Shown: positions 1 through 9,294, counted from the first letter of the stretch. The stretch: DNA of 34,215 bases from Alphaproteobacteria bacterium (GCA_022827685.1 JAJEIH010000026.1:1-34215), one strand, 5' to 3'. Translations and numbers: made by a program. Notes: a model not told the origin generated them from the sequence alone.

Positions 1-137
1 CACCCGGAGGCGTCCGGAAAATGATCGTCTGACCCCCCTCCAACGCCCAAAAACTGAAATGTAGTGCCCCACGCAAAAATATTGCTTCTTAACACGCTGA
101 TAATAAACGAACTTTAATAAAGTCTGTTAAACTTGGG
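1..137. other. AT-rich non-coding left edge
   Basis: This is the most AT-rich stretch in an otherwise very GC-rich window, especially from about 55 to 135. It lies beyond the 3' end of the reductase gene. Short open frames at the extreme left end quickly and cannot be assigned. On the minus strand a TTAACA-like element followed 17 bases later by TTTATT could be a promoter reading off the left edge, but no start codon with a convincing ribosome site is visible inside the window. Confidence 0.4.
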
Positions 138-1094
138 CTAAGTCGGCAGGAAGCGTTCGCAATGGATGCGCTCCTCGGCGATGCCCGCCGCGCGGAGCCG
201 CGCGCGGGCCGCCTCGATCATCGCCGGCGGCCCGCAGACATAGGCGTCAATGTCGCTTGCGGGCGGGTCGATCAGCCCGGTGACGAAGCCGGCTTGGTAG
301 CACGGGTTTCCGCCCGGCTCCTCCACGGCGATGCTCACCTTCGCGCCGCTCGCGGCCAGGCGGTCGAGCGCGAACAGGCGCTCCTCGGAAGCCGCGCCGA
401 ACAGAACCGCCGCCGGCTGGCGGCCGTCCAGTGCCTCCAGCATGGCGAGGATCGGGGCAAGGCCGGTGCCGCCCGCCACCATCAGGACGGGCCGGGCCGG
501 CTCGCGCAGGAAGAACCCGCCATAGGGCCCCGACAGGTCGAGCCGGTCGCCGGGCTTCGCGCGCGCCGCCAGATAGTTCGACATCAGGCCGTCCGGCAGC
601 AGGCGCGCATGGAACTCGGCCCGGTCGCGGCGGGAAAAGGAAAAGGCCCGCTCCGCCTCCGTGCCGGGCACGCCGATGCGCGCATACTGGCCCGGCAGGA
701 AGGGCAGCTCCGCATCGAGCGCAAGCTCGAACCGGACCGTGTCCTCGGCCACGCGCTCCACGGCCTCCAGCACCGCCTGCATGCTCATCGCGCCGCCGGT
801 CAGCGAGAAGGGATAGGGGAAGCGCAGAGTGCAGTCGCCGAGCGGCAGCATCTGGCAGGTCAGCACAAGGCCGGCGGCCTCCTCCTCGGCGGTCAGCGCC
901 TCCGGGCTGGCGTCGCCCACATCGTATTCGCCCTCGGTGCAGCGCGCCTTGCAGGTGGCGCAGGCACCTTCCCGGCAGTCGGTCGCAAGCTCGATGCCGT
1001 GGGCCTGGGCCGCCTGGAACACCGTCTGCCAGGGCAGGCCCGCGATCTCCCGCTCCGTGCCGTCCTCGAAGGCGAGGCGCAGGCTGAGGCTCAT
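138..1094 (-). CDS. 2Fe-2S ferredoxin / FAD-NAD(P)H oxidoreductase (oxygenase reductase component)
   Basis: This is a 318-residue flavin-dependent reductase that would pass electrons from NAD(P)H through FAD to a 2Fe-2S centre, and then to an oxygenase. The N-terminal plant-type ferredoxin domain has cysteines at residues 40, 45, 48 and 80 in a C-x4-C-x2-C...C pattern. An FAD-binding barrel follows with R149-x-F-S-F-S, then an NAD-binding domain with GGTGLAP at 208-214 and CGPP at 287-290. This order (ferredoxin first) is that of benzoate dioxygenase reductase (BenC-type) proteins and related CDP-deoxyglucoseen reductases. It is the last gene of an operon, 40 bp after the dioxygenase stop. 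The neighbouring dioxygenase is of the 2-oxoglutarate type and should not need a reductase, so the true partner (for example a Rieske oxygenase) may lie beyond the left edge. The reductase assignment is firm; the substrate is unknown. Confidence 0.88.
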   Translation of the reverse strand: MSLSLRLAFEDGTEREIAGLPWQTVFQAAQAHGIELATDCREGACATCKARCTEGEYDVGDASPEALTAEEEAAGLVLTCQMLPLGDCTLRFPYPFSLTGGAMSMQAVLEAVERVAEDTVRFELALDAELPFLPGQYARIGVPGTEAERAFSFSRRDRAEFHARLLPDGLMSNYLAARAKPGDRLDLSGPYGGFFLREPARPVLMVAGGTGLAPILAMLEALDGRQPAAVLFGAASEERLFALDRLAASGAKVSIAVEEPGGNPCYQAGFVTGLIDPPASDIDAYVCGPPAMIEAARARLRAAGIAEERIHCERFLPT

Positions 1095-1134
1095 GCCTTC
1101 TCCGCGCTGTTCCGGGGCGCGGACCGGGGCCGTC

Positions 1135-1923
1135 CTATTCCGCCGCCACCGCCTGCTGCACCAGGCAGTCGTCGGGCAGCACGCGGATGGGGTCGAACTC
1201 GCGGTGCGCGATCCACTCGGCGCGCGTGAAGCGCGTGATGTGGTTGGAGACCGCGCAGAGGCTGAGATAGACGATCACCCGGTCCCACGGGCTGATATTG
1301 GGCGGGCTCGCATGGACGAGATTGCTGTGGAACATCACCACCGAGCCCGGCGCGCCGGTCGGGGCCGCGATGCCGCCCTCGTCCGCCAGCCGCGCCACCG
1401 TCTCGCGGTCCAGCGTCCAGAGCGGGTAGCTCGTCGTCTCCAGGTCGTGCCCGGCCTCGAAGACGCCTTCCCGGTGGCTGCCCGCGAGGAACATCAGCGG
1501 CCCGTTCGCCGCCGTCACCGGATCGAGGAAGACGGCGATATTCATGGCGCGCGGCTCGGGCATGCCGTCATCGCGGTGCCAGGTGCCGAAATCCTGGTGC
1601 CACTGCCAGACCGCGCCGTCGAAGGCTGCCTTGGCGTTGACCTTGTACTGGTGCATGTAAACCGGCTCGCCGAGCAATTGCTCGACCGGGCGGATGAGCC
1701 GCGGATGCGCGCCGAGGCGCCCGAACATGCCGTTGTAGCGGTGCGCGGCGAAGGCCGTGCGCGGGGCGCCGTTGTCCTCGCGCCAGACCTCCTCGCGGCC
1801 GCTGGCGAACACGGTGTCGGCCTCGCGGCGCAGCAGCGCCGCTTCTTCGGCGCTGAACACGCCTTCGAGAAAGAGGTAGCCCTCCCGGTTGTAGCGGGAG
1901 ACCTGTTCGGGGGTGAGTTGCAT
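1135..1923 (-). CDS. Phytanoyl-CoA dioxygenase family protein, ectoine hydroxylase (EctD)-like
   Basis: This is a 262-residue Fe(II)/2-oxoglutarate-dependent oxygenase. The iron ligands are visible as H109-x-D111 and H204. The surrounding stretch WHQDFGTWHRDDGMP (residues 108-122) strongly resembles the ectoine hydroxylase signature (W-H-S-D-F-E-T-W-H-x-E-D-G-M-P), but with Ser to Gln, Glu to Gly and Glu to Asp changes. The segment NGPLMFLAGSH (140-150) and the HASPPNISP stretch near the second histidine also match that subfamily's layout. A strong GAGGAGG ribosome site precedes the ATG, which lies 14 bp after the acyl-CoA ligase stop, so the two genes are co-transcribed. No ectA, ectB or ectC is present. 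It may hydroxylate ectoine, or an acyl-CoA or another small molecule in a catabolic pathway. The family is certain; the substrate is not. Confidence 0.85.
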   Translation of the reverse strand: MQLTPEQVSRYNREGYLFLEGVFSAEEAALLRREADTVFASGREEVWREDNGAPRTAFAAHRYNGMFGRLGAHPRLIRPVEQLLGEPVYMHQYKVNAKAAFDGAVWQWHQDFGTWHRDDGMPEPRAMNIAVFLDPVTAANGPLMFLAGSHREGVFEAGHDLETTSYPLWTLDRETVARLADEGGIAAPTGAPGSVVMFHSNLVHASPPNISPWDRVIVYLSLCAVSNHITRFTRAEWIAHREFDPIRVLPDDCLVQQAVAAE

Positions 1924-1937
1924 CGCTCCGGTCCTCC

Positions 1938-3428
1938 TCAGCAGAGGTCGCGTTTCAGGATCTTGCCGGTCGCGCCCAGCGGCAGGCTTTCGCGCAACTC
2001 GACGATCCGGGGATACTTATACCCCGCCAGGCGCTCGCGCGCCCAGGCGACAATGGCTTCGGGTTCGGGGCTGGCACCGGCGGCGGGCACGACAAAGGCC
2101 TTGACCTCCTCACCATACTGCTCGTCCGGCACGCCGACCACGGCGGCAAGCGAAATCCCGGGATGAGTCACCAGCAGCTCCTCCACCTCGCGCGGATAGA
2201 CGTTGAACCCGCCGCGGATGATCATCTCCTTCAGCCGGTCCACGATATACAGGTAGCCGTCCTCGTCGAAGCGGCCGATATCGCCGGTGTGGAACCAGCC
2301 GCCGCGCAGCGCTTCGGCGGTTTCCTCGGGGCGGCCCAGATAGCCCTTCATCACGCAATGCCCGCGCACCACCACCTCGCCCGGCTCGCCCGCCGGCACG
2401 GGACTGTCCTCCGGGTCCACCACCTGCACCTCGACGCCCCAGACCGGCAGGCCGACCGAGCCCACCTTCCGTTCGCGGTCGCGCCGGTTGAAGCTCACGC
2501 CCGGCGAGGTTTCCGACAGGCCGTAGCCTTCCAGCACCGTCACATCGAACTTCTTCTCGAAGCCGCGCAGGATCTCGACCGGCGTCGAGGCGCCGCCCAC
2601 CGTGACCTGCCTGAGACTGGAGGCGATGGCGGCGAGGTCGTGCTTCTCCGCGTCGGGATAGGTCAGCAGCGCCCAGAGCATGGTCGGCACGCCGGAGAAC
2701 AGCGTCACCTTCTCGCTTTCCATGAGGCCGAGGCAGAGGCCCGGCTCGAAGCGCGGCGCCAGCACCATGGTCGCCGCCTTGCGGAACGCGGCCAGCATCT
2801 GCACCACCTGCCCGAATACGTGGAACAGCGGCAGCGCCACCAGCACGACATCCTCGGGACGCACCTCGCCGAGCTCCACGCAGATTTCGGCGTTCATCAG
2901 CAGGTTGGAGTGGGTCAGCATCGCGCCCTTGGGCCGCCCGGTGGTCCCGGAGGTGTAGAGCACGACGGCCGTGTCGTCGGGGCCGCGCTGCACGGTATCG
3001 AACGCAGCCTCCGCCACGGGCGCATCCGCCTCGATGAAATGCTCGCAGGCCGGCGCATCGCCGAAAGCGGCGCGGCCGACCTCGCCCAGCGGCAGTTCGG
3101 CCGAGCCCTCGTGGCAGACCAGCGCCTTCGCCCCGCTGTCGTTCAGCAGATAGGCCATCTCGTCGCGCTTGAGCAGGATCGAGACCGGCAGCACCGTCGC
3201 CCCGGCCTTCAGCACGCCGAAATAGAAAACCGGGAAGGCCGGCACATTGGGGCAGGCAAGCGCCACGATGTCGCCCGGCCCGATCCCGCGCCCCGCAAGG
3301 TCCGCCGCAACCGCCCGCGCCCGGGCGTCCAGTTCCCGGTAGCCGATGCGCGCCGGGCCCTGCGTGATGGCCGTCTTGTCCGGCCGGTCGCGGGCGCTGG
3401 TTTCCAGAATCGTGGCGAGCGAAAGCAT
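1938..3428 (-). CDS. AMP-dependent acyl-CoA synthetase / ligase
   Basis: This is a 496-residue member of the ANL adenylating superfamily. It activates a carboxylic acid to an acyl-AMP and then an acyl-CoA. The phosphate-binding loop YTSGTTGRPKG is at about 158-168. A GYGLSE adenine-binding segment and a TGD motif follow, then DRLKEMIIRGGFNVYP at the hinge, and the C-terminal catalytic lysine in PLGATGKILKRDL. The overall layout is that of fatty-acid and aromatic acid CoA ligases. The frame extends upstream to 3575, but the added residues are Arg/Pro-rich and look non-coding. I chose the ATG at 3428 because it begins a typical N-terminus and has GGAG 10 bases before it. It is the first gene of an operon with the dioxygenase and reductase. 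The acid it activates cannot be told from sequence. Confidence 0.88.
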   Translation of the reverse strand: MLSLATILETSARDRPDKTAITQGPARIGYRELDARARAVAADLAGRGIGPGDIVALACPNVPAFPVFYFGVLKAGATVLPVSILLKRDEMAYLLNDSGAKALVCHEGSAELPLGEVGRAAFGDAPACEHFIEADAPVAEAAFDTVQRGPDDTAVVLYTSGTTGRPKGAMLTHSNLLMNAEICVELGEVRPEDVVLVALPLFHVFGQVVQMLAAFRKAATMVLAPRFEPGLCLGLMESEKVTLFSGVPTMLWALLTYPDAEKHDLAAIASSLRQVTVGGASTPVEILRGFEKKFDVTVLEGYGLSETSPGVSFNRRDRERKVGSVGLPVWGVEVQVVDPEDSPVPAGEPGEVVVRGHCVMKGYLGRPEETAEALRGGWFHTGDIGRFDEDGYLYIVDRLKEMIIRGGFNVYPREVEELLVTHPGISLAAVVGVPDEQYGEEVKAFVVPAAGASPEPEAIVAWARERLAGYKYPRIVELRESLPLGATGKILKRDLC

Positions 3429-3794
3429 GAAAGCGGGTCTCCGGTTCGGCCGCCGGGCCCGCGGCCGTTTTCCACGCGCCAACCTAAGCCGCCGGCCCTC
3501 TGCCGCCAAGACCGCCCAACCCCGTTTCCTTCCCGCCTCGGCCCGTTTTGGGGGGCGGGGAGGCCCGGCGCCCAATTCGTCCGGGACCGTCTCTCAGACC
3601 CTGGCTCGAAACTCGTTCAATGCAGACAATGCCTTGCGAGGCGTCGTGTTGTGAGCCGGATGTGGGCGCTGTCGATCCACGCCTGTCTGGATGCGATTGA
3701 CTTCACGGTCGTCGGGATGCACCCAATGGCCGTCCGCCGTAAGGACCAGCCGGCTCCAGCAGCCGACGATGTCCTCAAGCCGCACTCCCCCCAT
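3429..3794. other. Intergenic region between gltA and the acyl-CoA ligase gene
   Basis: This is 366 bases with no recognisable gene. It must hold the promoter of the acyl-CoA ligase operon and the 3' end of the gltX-gltA transcript. A 66-codon frame (3594-3794, minus) begins immediately after the gltA stop (TGA then ATG), but its third-position GC is clearly lower than that of the real genes around it and it matches no family I know. I see no strong terminator with a T-run. Confidence 0.5.
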
Positions 3795-5102
3795 TCAACT
3801 CCTGTCGGCGAGGGGGACATAGTCCCGCTGGGGCGGGCCCATGTAGAGCTGGCGGGGGCGGTTGATCTTCTGCGAGGGGTCTTCGATCAGCTCGTTCCAC
3901 TGCGCGATCCAGCCGACCGTCCGGCCGACGGCGAACAGCGCCGTGAACATGGAGACCGGGAAGCCCATCGCCTTCAGGATGATGCCCGAATAGAAGTCCA
4001 CATTCGGATAGAGCCGGCGCGCGACGAAATAGTCGTCCTCCAGCGCCACCTTCTCCAGCGCCAGCGCGACCTCCAGCAGCGGGTCGTGCAGGCCGAGTTC
4101 GTTCAGCACGTCGTGGCAGGCCTTCTGGATCACCCGCGCGCGGGGGTCGTGGTTCTTGTAGACCCGGTGCCCGAAGCCGAAGAGCCGGAAGGGGTCGTCC
4201 GGGTCCTTGGCCTTCAGCACCCAGTCGCCCACCTTGTCGGCCGAGCCGATCTCGGCCAGCATCTTCAGCACTTCCTCGTTCGCCCCGCCATGGCTCGGCC
4301 CCCAGAGCGCCGCGCAGCCGGCGGCGATGCAGGCGAACGGATTGGCGCCGGTGGAGCCCGCCAGCCGCACCGTCGAGGCGGATGCGTTCTGCTCATGATC
4401 GGCATGGAGAATGAAGATCAGGTCCATCGCCTTGGCGAGCACCGGATTGACCTCGAAGTCCTCCGTCGGCACGGCGAAGCAGAGCCGGAGGAAGTTGGAG
4501 GCGTAGTCGAGGTCGTTGCGCGGATACATGAAGGGCTGGCCCATGGAATATTTGTAGGCCCAGCCCGCGATGGTCGGCATCTTGGCGATCATGCGATAGG
4601 ACGCCACGGTCCGGTGCCACGGGTCCTCGATGTCTATGCTGTCATGGTAGAAGGCCGACAGCGCGCCGACCACGCCGCACATCACCGCCATCGGGTGCGC
4701 ATCGCGCCGGAAGCCCCGATAAATGTTGGTGATCTGGTCGTGCAGCATCGTGTGGTGGGTAATGTCGTAGACGAATTTCGCCTTCTGTTCCGCGTTCGGC
4801 AGCTCGCCGAACAGGATGAGGTAGCAGGTCTCCATGTAATCGGAGTGCTCGGCGAGCTGCTCGATGGGATAGCCGCGGTAGAGCAGCACGCCCTCGTCGC
4901 CGTCGATATAGGTGACCTTCGACTGGCAACTTCCCGTTGCGGTGTAGCCCGGGTCGAAGGTGAAGTAGCCGAGCTCCTTGTAGAGGGCGCGGATGTCGAT
5001 GACGTCCGTTCCCAGGGTTCCGCTCATGATCGGCAGCTCAACGGTCCTGTTGTTGGCCCGATCCACAATGGAAACGCTGCGGCTGGTCATCTCGACTGTC
5101 AT
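3795..5102 (-). CDS. gltA: Citrate synthase
   Basis: Type II (hexameric, Gram-negative) citrate synthase of about 435 residues. It condenses acetyl-CoA and oxaloacetate to citrate at the entry of the TCA cycle. The catalytic histidines lie in [11 protein letters not shown] and [14 protein letters not shown], and the catalytic aspartate lies in NVDFYSGI. The N-terminal domain [21 protein letters not shown] is typical of the bacterial enzyme. The open frame reaches 5126. I prefer the ATG at 5102, but the ATG at 5090, which starts [12 protein letters not shown], is equally possible because GAGCGAGG sits upstream of both. It follows gltX on the same strand with a gap of about 50 bp and is probably co-transcribed. 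The identification is certain; only the start is open. Confidence 0.96.
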   Translation of the reverse strand: MTVEMTSRSVSIVDRANNRTVELPIMSGTLGTDVIDIRALYKELGYFTFDPGYTATGSCQSKVTYIDGDEGVLLYRGYPIEQLAEHSDYMETCYLILFGELPNAEQKAKFVYDITHHTMLHDQITNIYRGFRRDAHPMAVMCGVVGALSAFYHDSIDIEDPWHRTVASYRMIAKMPTIAGWAYKYSMGQPFMYPRNDLDYASNFLRLCFAVPTEDFEVNPVLAKAMDLIFILHADHEQNASASTVRLAGSTGANPFACIAAGCAALWGPSHGGANEEVLKMLAEIGSADKVGDWVLKAKDPDDPFRLFGFGHRVYKNHDPRARVIQKACHDVLNELGLHDPLLEVALALEKVALEDDYFVARRLYPNVDFYSGIILKAMGFPVSMFTALFAVGRTVGWIAQWNELIEDPSQKINRPRQLYMGPPQRDYVPLADRS

Positions 5103-5151
5103 CCTCGCTCGATCCGGCCGCCACAATATGGCGGCGCGGAGAGATTGGCAA

Positions 5152-6540
5152 TCAGAGAGCCGCGTCGTGCAGGCGCCCCAGCGCCTCCTCGCGGCCGAGC
5201 GCCGCCAGCACCTCGAAGAGGCCCGGCGAGGCGGCGCGCCCGGTCAGCGCGGCGCGCGCCGGCTGGGCGACCCGCCCGAGACCGAGCCCTTCGGCTTCCG
5301 CGAAGGCCCGCGTCGCGGCCTCCAGCGCCGCCTCCGTCCACTCCGCGCCTTCCAGCGCCGCCGCATAGCGCGCAAGCAGCGCGCGGGCCGCCTCATTCGC
5401 CAGCAGGCGCGCGGCCTTTGCATCCGGCTCCAGCGGTCGCGCCGCCGTGTAGAAGGCGCCGGCGTCCGCCAGTTCGATCAGGGTCTTCGCTCGCGGGAGG
5501 AGCCCGCTCAGGCCCGCCCGCAGCCGCGCCCGGCCCGCCTCGTCCGGCGGCGCGGCGAGGAACGGTTCCACCAGCCGGAGCAGCCTGTCCACGTCGGCGG
5601 CGCGCAGATAGTGGGCGTTGACGCTCTCCAGCTTCTCGCGGTCGAAGCGCGCCGGCGACCGGCCGACCGCCTCCAGCCCGAACCAGGCCACGGCCTCCCC
5701 GGTGGAGACGATCTCGGCGTCGCCATGGCTCCAGCCGAGCCGCAGCAGGTAGTTGCGCACCGCTTCCGGCAGAAGCCCCATCTCCCGGTAGGCATCCACG
5801 CCGAGCGCGCCGTGGCGCTTGGACAGCTTGGCGCCGTCGGGCCCGTGGATGAGCGGTATATGGGCGAAGGCCGGCAGCGGCCAGCCCATCGCCTCGAAGA
5901 CCTGGGCCTGGCGGAAGGCGTTGTTCAGATGGTCGTCGCCGCGGATCACATGGGTCACGCCCATGTCATGGTCGTCCACCACCACGGACAGCATGTAGGT
6001 GGGCGTGCCGTCGGCGCGCAGCAGCACCATGTCGTCGAGTTCGGCATTGGCGACCCGCACCTCGCCCTGCACCAGGTCGCGGATGACCGTCTCGCCGTCC
6101 TGCGGCGCCTTGAGGCGGATTGCGAAGGACGCGCCTTCCGGCGCCTCCGCCGGGTCCCGGTCGCGCCAGAGCCCGTTGTAGCGGAAGCGCTCGCCGCGCG
6201 CGGCGGCGGCCTCCCGCATCGCCTGCAGTTCCTCGGGTCCTGCGAAACAGCGATAGGCCGCGCCGGCCTCCAGCATCGCCCGTGCGACCTCCGCATGGCG
6301 CTCGCGGCGCTGGAACTGGTAGGCCGGCGGCTCGTCGGGATCGAGGCCCAGCCAGGCGAGCCCGTCCAGGATCGCCGCAACCGCCTCCTCCGTCGAGCGC
6401 CGGCGGTCGGTATCCTCGATGCGCAGCAGGAACTGCCCGCCATGACGGCGCGCGAAGAGCCAATTGAATAGCGCCGTGCGCGCGCCCCCGATATGCAGGA
6501 GGCCGGTGGGCGAGGGGGCGAACCGGGTAACGACGGTCAT
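5152..6540 (-). CDS. gltX: Glutamyl-tRNA synthetase
   Basis: Class I aminoacyl-tRNA synthetase of 462 residues that charges tRNA-Glu with glutamate. The N-terminal signature [15 protein letters not shown] contains the HIGH-type motif at residues 16-19, and the KMSKS-type loop appears as AKLSKRHG near residue 240. The C-terminal anticodon-binding alpha-helical domain is present. Upstream residues in the longer frame (to 6675) are Arg/Ser-rich and lie inside comEC, so the ATG at 6540 is the start. That ATG shares two bases with the ATG of comEC on the other strand (CATG at 6538-6541). Its promoter must therefore lie within comEC coding sequence. Many alphaproteobacteria carry a second GltX-like enzyme; whether this one also charges tRNA-Gln is not decided here. 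Confidence 0.96.
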   Translation of the reverse strand: MTVVTRFAPSPTGLLHIGGARTALFNWLFARRHGGQFLLRIEDTDRRRSTEEAVAAILDGLAWLGLDPDEPPAYQFQRRERHAEVARAMLEAGAAYRCFAGPEELQAMREAAAARGERFRYNGLWRDRDPAEAPEGASFAIRLKAPQDGETVIRDLVQGEVRVANAELDDMVLLRADGTPTYMLSVVVDDHDMGVTHVIRGDDHLNNAFRQAQVFEAMGWPLPAFAHIPLIHGPDGAKLSKRHGALGVDAYREMGLLPEAVRNYLLRLGWSHGDAEIVSTGEAVAWFGLEAVGRSPARFDREKLESVNAHYLRAADVDRLLRLVEPFLAAPPDEAGRARLRAGLSGLLPRAKTLIELADAGAFYTAARPLEPDAKAARLLANEAARALLARYAAALEGAEWTEAALEAATRAFAEAEGLGLGRVAQPARAALTGRAASPGLFEVLAALGREEALGRLHDAAL

Positions 6541-8623
6541 GGGCAGCAGGACTTCCGGGAAGGGGCGCGCGTTTATCGAAAGGCTGCGCGAAGAGGTCAA
6601 GGCCGTCGCCGCCCTGCCGGTGCGCGAGCGGGACCGGTGGGCGCTCTGGCTGCCGGTTTTCTTCGCGCTTGGCATCGGCGTCTATTTCTCGCTCGATTTC
6701 GAGCCGCCGGTCCCTGTGACGGCGTCGGCAGCCGGCCTGGCAGCCCTGCTTGCCGCATATCTGCGCCGGTCCGCCTTCTTTCCGGCGGGCATCGCCGCCG
6801 CCATTGCCGCCGCCGGCCTCTTCTGGGCCGGCCTCCACACCGAACTCGCCCGCGCCCCCATCCTGGAACGGCCCGTGGGACCGACCGAGGTAAGCGGCCG
6901 GATATTGCGCCAGGACCGGACCGGAGGCCCGTTTCGCATCGTGCTCGAGGATGCGCATGTGGCGCGTCTTCCGCCGGAGCGGACGCCGGAAAGGCTGCGC
7001 CTGCGTCTCACGGCCCTGCCGGCGGGCGCCGGCCCCGGCGCCCGCATCGCAGTGCTCGCCCGGCTCCAGCCGCTGCCTCAGCCCGCGCTGCCGGGCGGCT
7101 ACGACCCGGCGAGGCGGGCCTTCTTCGAGGGCATCGGCGCGACAGGCTTCGCGCTCGGCCGGGCGCGCCTTCTGGAACCCGCCGAAGATGCCGGCATCGA
7201 GCGCCTTCGCCACCGGATTGCGGCGCGCATTGGCGAGGCGATTGCGGACCCGGCAGCGGCCGGCGTCGCCATCGCGCTCACAACAGGACTTCGCGGCGAC
7301 CTGCCAAAGGCGGCGCATGACGCGATCCGGGATGCCGGCCTTGCGCATCTTCTCGCGATCTCCGGGCTACATCTCGGCCTCGTGGCCGGCCTTGTGTTCG
7401 CGGCCGTCAGGGCGGCGCTCGCCCTCTGGCCGGGCGTGGCGCTCCGATACCCGATCAAGAAATGGGCCGCCGCGGCGGCCATCGCCGCCGGCTTCTTCTA
7501 CATGCTTCTGGCGGGCGCGACCGTGCCGACGCAGCGCGCCTTCCTCATGGTGGCGCTCGCCCTGCTGGCGGTATTGGTGGACCGGCTCGAAATCGGCATG
7601 CGCCTCGTCGCGCTGGCCGCCTTCGCCGTGCTGGCTCTGGATCCCTATGCGCTCACCACCGCGAGCTTCCAGCTCTCCTTCGCCGCCGTCGTGGCACTGG
7701 TCGCCGTCTATGAAAGATTGGCCCCCTCGCTGTCCGAATTCCGCTCCCGGTCGGGGCGCGCGCCGCTCTTCCTGGCCGCAACCCTGCTCACCACCGTGGT
7801 GGCGACGCTCGCGACCGCCCCGTTCGCGGCGCATCATTTCGGCCGCATCGCCGCCTACGGGCTCGCCGCGAACCTGATCGCGGTGCCCCTTGCGGCCTTC
7901 TGGATCATGCCGGCCGCGATTCTTGCGATGGCCGCCATGCCGCTCGGCATGGAAATCTGGCCGCTCGCAGTCATGGAAGCCGGCATCGATGCGGTGCTTT
8001 GGACGGCGGAGACGGTTTCCGCATGGCCCGGAGCGGTGCACCGCTTCCCGCCCATGCCGGCAGCGGGGGCTGTCGCGGCGACGGCCGGCGGCCTCTGGCT
8101 CTGCCTCTGGCAGACCCGATGGCGGTTTCTGGGCATAGGCGGCCTGGCCGCCGCGCTCGCAATCCAGGCCGGCGCGCACCCGCCCGACCTGATGGCCGAC
8201 CGGGACGCCCGCCTGTTCGCCCGCCATGCCGAGGGCCGGCTCTATCTTTCGAAACCGCGCGCCGGCTTCCTGGGCCGGGTGTGGGCGGAAGCGGCGGGCG
8301 CAAGGGAGGCCAGCACCGCCGCGCCCGGGAGTCCCGGCCTTTCCTGCGACACGCTTGGCTGCTCAGCGCGCGGAGTCGCAATCGTGCTCCGCCACGAAGC
8401 CCTGGAAGAAGACTGCCGCGCGGCCGTCGTCCTGTCCGCGGTGACGGTCTCGCGCCGGGCCCGGCGGCGCTATTGCGCGGAAGAGGCGCTGATCGTGGAC
8501 CGGCAGCGGCTCCGCCGGCTCGGCGCCCACGCGATCCGCCTCACACCCCGGGGCCCTGTCGTCGAGACCGACTGGGACCGCCGCGGCCGGCGGCCCTGGG
8601 TCGCGCTGGCCGGGCCTCAGTAG
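6539..8623 (+). CDS. comEC: ComEC/Rec2 family competence membrane protein
   Basis: This is a multi-spanning inner-membrane protein of 694 residues of the ComEC family, which forms the DNA translocation channel in natural transformation. The N-terminal part has two or three membrane segments and then a soluble DUF4131-like region. The competence domain follows, with [16 protein letters not shown] as the recognisable signature, then many hydrophobic helices. The C-terminal region of roughly 130 residues is soluble and contains cysteines (CDTLGC, EEDC, RRYC). It lacks the HxHxDH metallo-beta-lactamase motif seen in longer ComEC proteins. The ATG at 6539 was chosen because it gives the usual start shortly before a helical stretch and RDRWALWLP; the frame is open further upstream inside gltX. 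It overlaps lexA tail to tail by 7 bp. The family is certain; active competence is not shown. Confidence 0.9.
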   Translation: MGSRTSGKGRAFIERLREEVKAVAALPVRERDRWALWLPVFFALGIGVYFSLDFEPPVPVTASAAGLAALLAAYLRRSAFFPAGIAAAIAAAGLFWAGLHTELARAPILERPVGPTEVSGRILRQDRTGGPFRIVLEDAHVARLPPERTPERLRLRLTALPAGAGPGARIAVLARLQPLPQPALPGGYDPARRAFFEGIGATGFALGRARLLEPAEDAGIERLRHRIAARIGEAIADPAAAGVAIALTTGLRGDLPKAAHDAIRDAGLAHLLAISGLHLGLVAGLVFAAVRAALALWPGVALRYPIKKWAAAAAIAAGFFYMLLAGATVPTQRAFLMVALALLAVLVDRLEIGMRLVALAAFAVLALDPYALTTASFQLSFAAVVALVAVYERLAPSLSEFRSRSGRAPLFLAATLLTTVVATLATAPFAAHHFGRIAAYGLAANLIAVPLAAFWIMPAAILAMAAMPLGMEIWPLAVMEAGIDAVLWTAETVSAWPGAVHRFPPMPAAGAVAATAGGLWLCLWQTRWRFLGIGGLAAALAIQAGAHPPDLMADRDARLFARHAEGRLYLSKPRAGFLGRVWAEAAGAREASTAAPGSPGLSCDTLGCSARGVAIVLRHEALEEDCRAAVVLSAVTVSRRARRRYCAEEALIVDRQRLRRLGAHAIRLTPRGPVVETDWDRRGRRPWVALAGPQ

Positions 8624-9294
8624 TCGCGCATAAGCGCGACCAGCCGGCCCTGGACCTTTACCTGCTCCGGCTCGTAGTCCTGCGTCGGATAGGCTTCGTT
8701 CGCGGCTTCCAGCACCACGCGGCCGTTGGACGGGCGCCAGATTTTCAGCGTCGCCTCCTCGGAATCGACGAGCGCGACCACGATGGCCCCGCTTTCCACT
8801 TCGTCGCACTCCTGGATGATGACCGTGTCGCCGTCCATGATGCCGGCATCGACCATCGAATCCCCGGCGATTTCGAGCGCATAATGGCGCCCGCCGCCGA
8901 GCATTCCCTGCGGCACGGCCACGGTGCTGTCCGGGTCGCGCAGGGCCTCGATCGGCGTGCCCGCGGCAATGCGCCCGTAGAGCGGAAGTTCGTTCTGCAC
9001 CGTGTCGGCAGGATCGAGGCGCCGGCGGAAGCCGCGAAAGGCGGACCGCCCGGCCCGGCTCCGGCCTTCATAGGCCTCCGCCTCCGGCAGGCGCGCGATC
9101 TCCAGCGCGCGAGCGCGGTTCGGGAACCGGCGGATGAATCCCCGCTCCTCCAGCGCCGTCACCAGCCTGTGGACGCCCGATTTCGACTTGAGCCCCAGCG
9201 CATCCTTCATCTCGTCGAAGGAAGGCGATACGCCGTCCCTGGAGATCTGCTGCGAGATGAACAGAAGCAGTTCATTTTGTTTCTTCGTCAACAT
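8617..9294 (-). CDS. lexA: LexA repressor (SOS regulator, S24 autopeptidase)
   Basis: This is a 225-residue SOS repressor. The N-terminal winged helix-turn-helix starts MLTKKQNELLLFI and includes the recognition region around SKSGVHRLVTALEERG (38-53). The self-cleavage site is A111-G112 in RIAAGTPIEA. The catalytic dyad is S146 (AGDSMVDAG) and K184 (EATLKIW). The ATG has a good ribosome site (AAGGGAG, 7 bases of spacing). A GTTC-N7-GTTC operator lies 54 bp upstream, overlapping a likely promoter, so the gene is autoregulated. In many alphaproteobacteria lexA follows moeA directly; here an opposite-strand membrane protein gene separates them and lexA has its own promoter. Its 3' end overlaps comEC. 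Confidence 0.96.
   Translation of the reverse strand: MLTKKQNELLLFISQQISRDGVSPSFDEMKDALGLKSKSGVHRLVTALEERGFIRRFPNRARALEIARLPEAEAYEGRSRAGRSAFRGFRRRLDPADTVQNELPLYGRIAAGTPIEALRDPDSTVAVPQGMLGGGRHYALEIAGDSMVDAGIMDGDTVIIQECDEVESGAIVVALVDSEEATLKIWRPSNGRVVLEAANEAYPTQDYEPEQVKVQGRLVALMRDY

Noticed and set aside
2163-5621. Very long plus-strand open frame opposite the acyl-CoA ligase, gltA and gltX
   Set aside because: It is His/Arg/Asp-rich with no domain resemblance and lies entirely antisense to recognised genes. It is a by-product of high GC.
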